Positions 1 through 5,465 of a DNA stretch of 5,465 nucleotides are shown here, one piece after another (position 1 is the stretch's first letter; each line of letters begins with the position of its first letter). Origin of the DNA: Acidobacteriota bacterium (GTDB lineage Bacteria; Acidobacteriota; Vicinamibacteria; Vicinamibacterales; UBA8438). The stretch lies in NCBI GenBank assembly GCA_003533545.1, contig DQEK01000303.1, positions 1 through 5,465 on the forward strand, in the 5' to 3' direction. The notes below the pieces were generated by a model. That model did not search any database. It was given only the letters and a program-made list of their open reading frames with translations, and had not been told where the DNA came from. Both the position numbers and the translations under genes were made by a program.

Positions 1-1752
1 GGCGCGTCCTTCGCCGCCCAGCGGCGGCAGGTCTAGGTCCCTCAACATCGGGTGGTTACGGAGTCGGTCACCGTCGCCGTTTGGCTGCATCCAGGCGTGC
101 TCGCCCGCGTTCAGGTTGATTGCGGTTATTCGCGAATACGGGGGTTTGAACAACGGCAACCCCTGAGGCAGGCCTGGTTGTGTGCCACTGCCGAAATCGC
201 TTTGGGTGAAGCGAAGGTTTCCGCCTTCTGTCGGGTCTGGGGTGTAGTACTTCAGCACTGAGAAGCGGTTCGACGACGGCACGTACAGAAGTCCAGTGTC
301 CGGGTCGACCGCTGAGCCGCTCCAAGTCGCCGCCCCGCCGATCTGCGGGCGCTGGATAGTCCCTTGCAACCCGCCTTCGACACTCAGCATCGGTGGGGTG
401 AATAGTGGGCCGAGGCGGAAGTTGCGTACCGCGTCGACCGCCATTGCTCGGATCTCCGGAGTGAAGTCGATGAGATCGTCGATGGTGACGCCTTGGTAGT
501 CAAACGGCGGTGGTTTGGTGGGGAATGGTTGGGTTGGCGAGAGCACTTCGCCTTCAAGATCGGTATCGGTCTCGACGGGCCGCTCCTCAATCGGCCAGAC
601 CGGGTCGCCGGTCACACGGTCGAACACATACGTGAACGCTTGTTTGCTCACTTGCGCGATCGCTTTTATCCGTCGGCCGTCGACAGTGATGTCGACTAGG
701 CTCGGTGCGGCTGGGAAGTCGTAGTCCCAGACACCGTGGTGCACTGCCTGAAAGTGCCACATCCGCTGTCCCGTCTCGCCGTCGACGGCGACAAGGCTCT
801 CAGCAAAGAGGTTGTCGCCGGGCCGATGTCCGCCGTAGTAATCGCTCGTTGGGGTACCTGTTGGGAGAAAAACGTAACCGGTTTCGTCGTCAGCGCTCAT
901 CGGTGGCCAGACATTGACGTTGCCCGAGTAACGCCATGACTCGTTCAGCCACGTATCGGCCCCGAAGTCGTCACCCTCTGGTACCGTTCGGAAAATCCAT
1001 CGCGTGTCGCCCGTGCGGGCGTCGATGCCTTTGAGCCACCCTGGCGGTGCCTCCTTACGCACGACAAAGTCCGAAATGATCGTCGGGGTAACGACGACGT
1101 CACGGATGACGACGGGCGGTGACTTCACTCCCAGCAGGTTGCGCCCTTGGTAGTTGCTCTCACCCCGTGTGGCTCGCGGGATTCCCTCGGTGAGATCGAC
1201 ACGTCCGTTGTCGCCGAAGTCCGGAACCGGGTCGCCTGTGCGGGCGTTGACTGCGTGGAGATACCCTTCGCTGGTACCCCAGAAAATGCGCTCATCGTCG
1301 CCGTCAGTCCAGTACGCGACGCCGCGTGAGCCGTACCCGTGAGTCGGTTCCCCGCCGCGATAGACTTCCGGGTCGTGTACCCAGAGGGTCTCGCCGGTTC
1401 CGGCGTCAATCGCGGCGACTTGATACATGGCGGTCGATAAATACAGCACGCCGTCGACCATCAATGGGGTTGCCTGCAGTCCCCTGATCGAGACCCCCCG
1501 CCGCTGCTCACGCAGCGCTTCGAGGTCCAGTGCTGCGTCCGCTGAGTCCCAGCGCCACGCGATCCGAAGCTCTGCGAAGTTGGATGCGTCAATTTGGTCT
1601 AGCGGGGAGTATTTCGTTCCACCGTTGTCCCCTCCATAGCTTCGCCATTCGCCATTTGTTGCACCGTACTGGGCCGCTAGTGGCGCCGTGGAGACGGTGA
1701 GCACGCACCAGCAGGTGACGGTGCCGAGGAGACGATTTAAGGTTCCAGGCAT
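1..1752 (-). CDS. PQQ-dependent dehydrogenase, glucose-dehydrogenase (mGDH/Gcd) type, paralogue B; 3' end cut off by the window
   Basis: This is an exported quinoprotein that should oxidise a sugar or alcohol with PQQ and pass electrons to the respiratory chain. The frame is open from an ATG at 1752 to the left edge, giving 584 residues; by comparison with the neighbouring paralogue about 76 residues and the stop are missing. The start is set by a GGAGG five bases upstream and by a signal peptide (about residues 1-27, cleavage near LAA|QYG). Propeller repeats of the form AxDxxTGxxxW lie at about 114-124, 242-252, 322-332, 376-386, 481-491 and 544-554. By recalled alignment to E. coli Gcd, the active-site residues are His138 (THGYGSRGV), Trp282 under PQQ, Asp343 as catalytic base in HHGVWDYD (338-345), and Lys370 (QVSKQ). 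There is no five-helix membrane anchor as in E. coli Gcd, no cytochrome domain and no adjacent Cys-Cys pair. The visible mature part has no cysteine. It lies 23 nt downstream of its paralogue. Family assignment is firm; the substrate is unknown. Confidence 0.93.
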   Translation of the reverse strand, partial: MPGTLNRLLGTVTCWCVLTVSTAPLAAQYGATNGEWRSYGGDNGGTKYSPLDQIDASNFAELRIAWRWDSADAALDLEALREQRRGVSIRGLQATPLMVDGVLYLSTAMYQVAAIDAGTGETLWVHDPEVYRGGEPTHGYGSRGVAYWTDGDDERIFWGTSEGYLHAVNARTGDPVPDFGDNGRVDLTEGIPRATRGESNYQGRNLLGVKSPPVVIRDVVVTPTIISDFVVRKEAPPGWLKGIDARTGDTRWIFRTVPEGDDFGADTWLNESWRYSGNVNVWPPMSADDETGYVFLPTGTPTSDYYGGHRPGDNLFAESLVAVDGETGQRMWHFQAVHHGVWDYDFPAAPSLVDITVDGRRIKAIAQVSKQAFTYVFDRVTGDPVWPIEERPVETDTDLEGEVLSPTQPFPTKPPPFDYQGVTIDDLIDFTPEIRAMAVDAVRNFRLGPLFTPPMLSVEGGLQGTIQRPQIGGAATWSGSAVDPDTGLLYVPSSNRFSVLKYYTPDPTEGGNLRFTQSDFGSGTQPGLPQGLPLFKPPYSRITAINLNAGEHAWMQPNGDGDRLRNHPMLRDLDLPPLGGEGRA

Positions 1753-1756
1753 GATG

Positions 1757-1762
1757 TCCTCC
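1757..1762 (-). promoter_or_regulatory. Shine-Dalgarno site of the left-hand mGDH-type gene
   Basis: On the minus strand GGAGGA is followed by CATC and the ATG at 1752; counted from GGAGG the spacer is five bases. It sits wholly inside the 23-nt gap after the TAA of the upstream paralogue, so the downstream copy has its own strong ribosome entry. This decides the start codon. Confidence 0.85.
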
Positions 1763-1775
1763 GTGGACCGGACGC

Positions 1776-3758
1776 TTAGGGCAAACGTAATGCTATAAGT
1801 TCCGGCACTTCGCCGCCGACCGTCAGAGCGATGTATTGGATTCCGTCTTGGAGGTAGGTCATCGGTGTGCCGATGGCACCCGCCGGGAGGTCAACTGACC
1901 CGACGATAGCGCCCGTCGTCTTATTTCGAGCTACCAGCCTGGGACCGCCGTTCGTGCCGCCAGCTGACAGTGCGCTCACGAGTAGGGTTTTAGTGAGCAA
2001 TGGCCCGCCGTGGCCTTCTCCCCCAAGTGGAGGGAGATCGAGTTCGCGCAGCTGTGGATGATTACGGAGTCGGTCGCCGTCACCGTTGGGTCGCATCCAG
2101 GCATGTTCCCCGGCGTTGAGGTTGATCGCCGTCATTCGGGAGTATGGTGGCTTGAACAGCGGTAGGCCCTGTGGCATCTGTGGCTGGACCCCCGCGGCTA
2201 GACCCCGGAATGTGTAGCGCAGGTTCCCGCCGTCCTCTGGCGCCGGCGTGTAGTACTTAAGAACGGAAAAGCGATTTTCGGACGGTACGTAGAGAATACC
2301 CGTTTCGGGGTCGACTGCCGCTCCGGTCCAACTTGCGCCGCCGCCGACGTGGGGCCGCTGAATGGTGCCCTGCAGCCCACCGTCGTAGCTCAACATCGGT
2401 GGCGAGAAAAGCGGTCCCAGGCGGAAGTTTTGGACGGCTTCGACTGCCATCGCTCGGATCTCCGGTGTGAAATCCACAAGGTCGTCAATGCTCGTGCCCT
2501 GGTACTCAAATGGCGGTGGTTTCGTTGGGAACGGTTGTGTCGGTGAGAGGGCTTCACCTTCGAGATCGGTGTCGGTCTCAACCGCGCGCTCCTCGATCGG
2601 CCAGACCGGTTCCCCAGTCACTCGGTCGAACACGTACGTGAATCCCTGCTTACTTACTTGCGCCAGTGCTCTGATTGGACGACCGTCGACCGTAATGTCG
2701 ACCAGGTTGGGAGCGGCGGGGAAGTCGTAGTCCCAGACGCCGTGGTGGACCGCCTGGAAATGCCACATGCGTTGCCCAGTCTCAATATCGAGTGCCACAA
2801 CGCTCTCGGCGAACAAATTGTCCCCAGGTCGGTGCCCACCATAGTAATCGCCCGTCGGCGTGCCAGTGGGGAGGTAGATGTACCCGGTCTCATCGTCAAC
2901 GCTCAACATGGTCCAGACGTTAGCGTTCCCGGAGTACCGCCACGATTCGTCCAGCCAGCTGTCGACCCCGAAGTCGTCCGCCTGCGGAACGGTATGGAAC
3001 ATCCACTTTGTCTCGCCGGTGCGGGCGTCGACTCCCTTGAGCCACCCTGGCGGTGCTTCTTTACGGATCGCACCGTCGGAGATGATGTTGGGGGTCACGA
3101 CCACGTCGCGGGCGACGATCGGCGGCGAGGCCACTCCCAGCAAGTTGCGGCCACGGTAGTTGGTGTCGCCGCGGATGGCACGAGGGATGCCTGTCATCAG
3201 ATCGACCCGACCACCGCTCCCGAAATCAAGTTCCGGCTCACCGGTGGCGGCGTCAAGTGCCAGCAGATAGCCCTCGTTGGTGCCGAAGAAAATCCGTGCA
3301 TCGTCGCCATCTTGCCAGTAGGCGACGCCTCGTGAGTTGTTGAAGTGGGTTGGGGGCCCGCCGAGATAAGCCTGTGGGTCATGCACCCAGAGGCTCTCGC
3401 CGGTGGTGGCGTCCACCGCGGCAACCTGGTGCATGGCGGTGGATAGATACAGGACGCCGTTGACCATCAATGGTGTGGCTTGGAACATTCGGACCTGGAC
3501 GCGTGATCCCTGCGCCTGGATCGCCTCAGTGTCGAGCGCCCCGTCAGCCGATTGCCAACGCCATGCGAGGCGGAGGTCACTGAAATTCGTTGCGTTTATC
3601 TGATCTAACGGCGAGTACTTCGTACTGCCGAGATCACCGCCGTAACTGTGCCATTCGCCGTTGGTGGCGCCGTACTGGGCATGCGCAGCGGTGGGGAGGG
3701 CCAGTAGCGCGCAACCCCACAGGGTGAGCAGGAGGCGAGGATATGCATGGTGACGCAT
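1776..3758 (-). CDS. PQQ-dependent dehydrogenase, glucose-dehydrogenase (mGDH/Gcd) type, paralogue A; complete, 660 aa
   Basis: This is a complete exported quinoprotein, predicted to oxidise a sugar or alcohol in the periplasm with PQQ and a bound divalent or trivalent metal. The ATG at 3758 is preferred over an in-frame ATG at 3848: it has AAGGGAG six bases upstream and opens directly into a Sec signal peptide (residues 1-27, cleavage AHA|QYG), whereas the longer version would put 30 charged, unrelated residues before the signal and overlap the upstream gene. Blade repeats fall at about 114-124, 242-252, 322-332, 376-386, 481-491, 544-554 and 610-616. Likely active-site residues by recalled comparison with E. 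coli Gcd are His138, Trp282, Asp343 in HHGVWDYD and Lys370. The stretch SPTQPFPTKPPPF (about 405-417) matches the Gcd segment after that lysine. The C-terminus (GTPMTY, about 630-635, then VPELIALRLP) is typical of the family. The only cysteine is in the signal peptide. It ends in TAA at 1776-1778. No membrane anchor or heme-binding CxxCH is present. Substrate unknown. Confidence 0.95.
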   Translation of the reverse strand: MRHHAYPRLLLTLWGCALLALPTAAHAQYGATNGEWHSYGGDLGSTKYSPLDQINATNFSDLRLAWRWQSADGALDTEAIQAQGSRVQVRMFQATPLMVNGVLYLSTAMHQVAAVDATTGESLWVHDPQAYLGGPPTHFNNSRGVAYWQDGDDARIFFGTNEGYLLALDAATGEPELDFGSGGRVDLMTGIPRAIRGDTNYRGRNLLGVASPPIVARDVVVTPNIISDGAIRKEAPPGWLKGVDARTGETKWMFHTVPQADDFGVDSWLDESWRYSGNANVWTMLSVDDETGYIYLPTGTPTGDYYGGHRPGDNLFAESVVALDIETGQRMWHFQAVHHGVWDYDFPAAPNLVDITVDGRPIRALAQVSKQGFTYVFDRVTGEPVWPIEERAVETDTDLEGEALSPTQPFPTKPPPFEYQGTSIDDLVDFTPEIRAMAVEAVQNFRLGPLFSPPMLSYDGGLQGTIQRPHVGGGASWTGAAVDPETGILYVPSENRFSVLKYYTPAPEDGGNLRYTFRGLAAGVQPQMPQGLPLFKPPYSRMTAINLNAGEHAWMRPNGDGDRLRNHPQLRELDLPPLGGEGHGGPLLTKTLLVSALSAGGTNGGPRLVARNKTTGAIVGSVDLPAGAIGTPMTYLQDGIQYIALTVGGEVPELIALRLP

Positions 3759-3816
3759 CGGTTGCTCCCTTAATCGGTCTCGGCCAAATAGTCCTGAGGC
3801 GACAGCGGCCTGCACA
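3759..3816 (-). other. 58-nt intergenic spacer, no terminator seen
   Basis: This is the gap between the TGA of the alcohol-dehydrogenase-type gene and the ATG of the complete mGDH-type gene. I see no stable stem followed by a T run on the minus strand, and no convincing -35/-10 pair. Read-through transcription of the next gene is the simplest reading. Confidence 0.55.
3765..3771 (-). promoter_or_regulatory. Shine-Dalgarno site of the complete mGDH-type gene
   Basis: AAGGGAG on the minus strand lies six bases before the ATG at 3758. It supports that start over the in-frame ATG 90 bases upstream at 3848, which falls inside the end of the preceding gene. Confidence 0.8.
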
Positions 3817-5465
3817 TCAATCGGGTAACGCGAAGACAAAAAGTCCATTGCCGCCGACGGGTCGCGTTGCTTCCGGAGTCAGCTGCGCAGGCAGCATGCC
3901 CCCCCAACTCGCGCCACCCGAACCGGTGGGTATCGCTAGGTACTGTTTGCCGTTAACAGCGTAGGTGATCGGGAACCCCTGAATTGAGGTTGGGAGCTTT
4001 GTTGACCACAACGTGTCGCCGGAGCCTACGTCGAATGCGAAGATGTCCCGGTCCCATCCCCCCGCGATCGCGAGCCCGCCCGCGGTAGTCAGCGCCGCAC
4101 TAGTGATCGGCGTGCGGAAACGGCGCCTCCACTGGACCTCGCCAGTCCGCATGCTCATCGCCAGGAACTCGCCGAGCTGTTCGCCGCTGTCGGGATGGTG
4201 GTGGTTCGTGCGACGTACCGGCCCGGTGCCTCCGCCTCCAGCCACCCGGTCGACCGGGCCGAAGACCGCGGTCTCACAGTTCAGATTGATCGGGATGAAA
4301 AAGGTTTCCAACTCCGGGTAGTACGACATTGCTCGCCAGCTCTTGAAGCCAGAGGTGCTTGGGCACCAGTACACCTCCTCGCCGATTTCTGGGATGGTGC
4401 CCTCAAGGTAGGTCACTTGTCCGGTTTGCGGATCGATGTCGGCCACGGTCTGGTAGCCGAGGTCGTGGGCATTGCGGAATCGGCCGGTCTCCAGAGCCAT
4501 TTCCCACAGTACCGCGATCTTACCCATGGTGAAGACGGAGCGTCGATCGTCGTAGTCGACGAGCACCCGTTCGAACACTTCGTCCATGTCCAAGGTTTCA
4601 CCGGGGAGGTGCTGGTAATACCACTTCATCTCGCCGGTGTCGGGATCGAGGGCTAGTGTTGAATTGGTGTAAAGTGCGTCACCGTCTGTCCCACGAACGG
4701 CTCTGGCCCAAGGTTTGGCCTGCGACGTACCGTGGAACAAGGTCCGGGAAACTGGGTCGTAGCTGCCGGGAATCCACGAGTCGCTGCCGGCGCGAAACAT
4801 CGGTGGCAGGTCGCCCCAGGAATCGCCACCGCGCTGTCCTGGCAACGCAATGGTCGAGGTCCGCCACAGCTCTTCGCCGCTACGTGCGTCAAGGCCGACG
4901 ATGTAGCAGCTTTCTTCGCGGTAACGGCCGCAGCCCGTTAATCCCGAGACTACTTTCCCGTCGGCCACGATGGATCCACTTGAAAATTGGTAACCGACCC
5001 CCTGATCGATGTCGGTTTCCCAGACTTCGGTGCCGGTGCGCGCGTCAATGGCGACCACATGCGCGTCGGCAGTGTTCAAGAAAATTTTGTCCTCGTACAT
5101 CGAGATGTTCCGGTGCATACGTCCGGCCGGCGGCCCCCCGAAGCTGTTTCCAGGAGCTTCGGCGCCGCGCTCATATTCCCAGATCAGGTTACCCGTGGCA
5201 GCGTCGATGGCCTGGACAATCTCCCCAGGATTCGCGACGTACATCACGCCGTCGTGCACCAGGGGGGTCGTTTGCTGGGGACCGGCACGTAAGGCCCAGC
5301 TCCAGACGAGTCGCAGATCACCGACGTTGTCCGCCGTGATTTGGTCGAGTGGACTATGTGCCTGCGCATCAAGGGTGCGCCGCCAGTTCAACCAGTCGGC
5401 CGGGTCCGGGTCTTGCAACATCTGGTCGGTTACCGGCCGGTAGTTCTCAACCTGTGCCGTGGCGA
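3817..5465 (-). CDS. PQQ-dependent alcohol-dehydrogenase-type quinoprotein; 5' end cut off by the window
   Basis: This quinoprotein belongs to the methanol/ethanol dehydrogenase side of the PQQ propeller family and should oxidise an alcohol in the periplasm. The frame is open to the right edge, so the ATG at 5421 is internal; 548 residues are visible, numbered here from the first whole codon at 5463. The first residues, ATA|QVENYRPVTDQ, look like a signal peptidase site plus the family's usual mature N-terminus, so probably only most of a signal peptide is missing. Blade motifs lie at 85-95, 138-148, 190-200, 271-281, 342-352, 438-445 and 476-486. The catalytic base is probably Asp292 in ETLDMDEVFE, with a second Asp at 294; Trp230 (DSWIPGSYDP) probably stacks on PQQ and Lys315 is a likely PQQ contact. 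The adjacent Cys-Cys of classical methanol dehydrogenase is absent; Cys178/Cys186 and Cys367/Cys396 may pair instead. It ends in FALPD and TGA (3817-3819) with no fused cytochrome c domain. It is the first of the three genes to be transcribed. Substrate unknown. Confidence 0.93.
   Translation of the reverse strand, partial: ATAQVENYRPVTDQMLQDPDPADWLNWRRTLDAQAHSPLDQITADNVGDLRLVWSWALRAGPQQTTPLVHDGVMYVANPGEIVQAIDAATGNLIWEYERGAEAPGNSFGGPPAGRMHRNISMYEDKIFLNTADAHVVAIDARTGTEVWETDIDQGVGYQFSSGSIVADGKVVSGLTGCGRYREESCYIVGLDARSGEELWRTSTIALPGQRGGDSWGDLPPMFRAGSDSWIPGSYDPVSRTLFHGTSQAKPWARAVRGTDGDALYTNSTLALDPDTGEMKWYYQHLPGETLDMDEVFERVLVDYDDRRSVFTMGKIAVLWEMALETGRFRNAHDLGYQTVADIDPQTGQVTYLEGTIPEIGEEVYWCPSTSGFKSWRAMSYYPELETFFIPINLNCETAVFGPVDRVAGGGGTGPVRRTNHHHPDSGEQLGEFLAMSMRTGEVQWRRRFRTPITSAALTTAGGLAIAGGWDRDIFAFDVGSGDTLWSTKLPTSIQGFPITYAVNGKQYLAIPTGSGGASWGGMLPAQLTPEATRPVGGNGLFVFALPD

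Larger units (their letters stand above)
1..3758 (-). repeat. Tandem gene duplication (two paralogous mGDH-type units)
   Basis: The unit from 3758 down to 2007 and the unit from 1752 down to 1 encode proteins that align without gaps over 584 residues, with about 437 identical by hand count (75%). The two signal peptides share only about 5 of 27 residues, while residues 301-450 share about 132 of 150. The DNA differs at many synonymous positions, so this is an old duplication and not an assembly artefact or recent copy. Confidence 0.9.
1..5465 (-). other. Probable operon of three exported quinoproteins
   Basis: Three same-strand genes of one superfamily are separated by 58 and 23 nt, with Shine-Dalgarno sites for the two downstream genes and no terminator between them. 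Order of transcription is alcohol-dehydrogenase type, then two mGDH-type copies. The promoter would lie beyond 5465 and the end of the operon beyond position 1. Co-transcription is inferred from spacing only. Confidence 0.7.

Noticed and set aside
1756..1768. Small inverted repeat (GTCC, five-base loop, GGAC) over the Shine-Dalgarno site of the left gene
   Set aside because: A four-base-pair stem is too short to support a regulatory hairpin and is likely to occur by chance.
2658..3335. Open frame of 225 codons on the plus strand
   Set aside because: It lies entirely antisense to the complete mGDH-type gene, has no recognisable domain or convincing Shine-Dalgarno site, and is expected in high-G+C coding DNA.
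3702..3713. Possible lipobox (LWGC) in the signal peptide of the complete mGDH-type enzyme
   Set aside because: Trp before Gly-Cys does not fit a lipobox, the hydrophobic core continues past the Cys, and a standard AHA cleavage site follows.
3759..3848. Longer N-terminus (30 extra residues from an ATG at 3848) for the complete mGDH-type enzyme
   Set aside because: It would place charged residues ahead of a clear signal peptide and overlap the end of the upstream gene; the ATG at 3758 has a good Shine-Dalgarno site.
4656..5339. Open frame of 227 codons on the plus strand
   Set aside because: It is antisense to the alcohol-type gene and its product is very rich in Arg, Pro and Ser with no recognisable motif, as expected of a shadow frame.
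5419..5421. ATG at 5421 as the start of the alcohol-type gene
   Set aside because: The frame stays open to the window edge and the upstream residues VENYRPVTDQ match the usual mature N-terminus of the family, preceded by a likely signal cleavage site.

Overview
The window holds three consecutive protein-coding genes, all on the minus strand, and almost nothing else. All three encode exported quinoproteins with an eight-bladed beta-propeller that binds pyrroloquinoline quinone (PQQ). In transcription order (right to left) they are: an alcohol-dehydrogenase-type PQQ enzyme whose N-terminus runs off the right edge (3817-5465); a complete membrane-glucose-dehydrogenase-type (Gcd/mGDH-like) PQQ enzyme with a Sec signal peptide (1776-3758); and a close paralogue of that second enzyme whose C-terminus runs off the left edge (1-1752). 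The gaps are 58 and 23 nt. Each downstream gene has a good Shine-Dalgarno sequence, and no terminator is visible between genes, so the set looks like one operon whose promoter lies beyond the right edge.

The second and third genes are a tandem duplication. Their precursors align without a single gap over all 584 residues visible in the left-hand copy. By hand count they share about 75% identity (about 78% without the signal peptide). Synonymous codon differences are common even in the best-conserved stretches, so the duplication is not recent and both copies appear to be under selection. The main differences cluster in a few short segments, which suggests divergence in substrate or partner rather than decay.

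All three proteins should act in the periplasm, oxidising alcohol or sugar-type substrates and passing electrons to a cytochrome c or quinone. No cytochrome, PQQ-biosynthesis gene, transporter or regulator lies in the window. The substrate cannot be read from sequence alone.

Source: a Gram-negative bacterium with high G+C. Sec signal peptides, periplasmic quinoproteins and Shine-Dalgarno sites support this. These enzyme types are found in Proteobacteria, Acidobacteriota and Gemmatimonadota, among others, and the window does not allow a finer assignment. No RNA genes, mobile elements, CRISPR arrays or long non-coding stretches were seen. The window looks like ordinary but metabolically interesting chromosomal sequence rather than a new kind of system.
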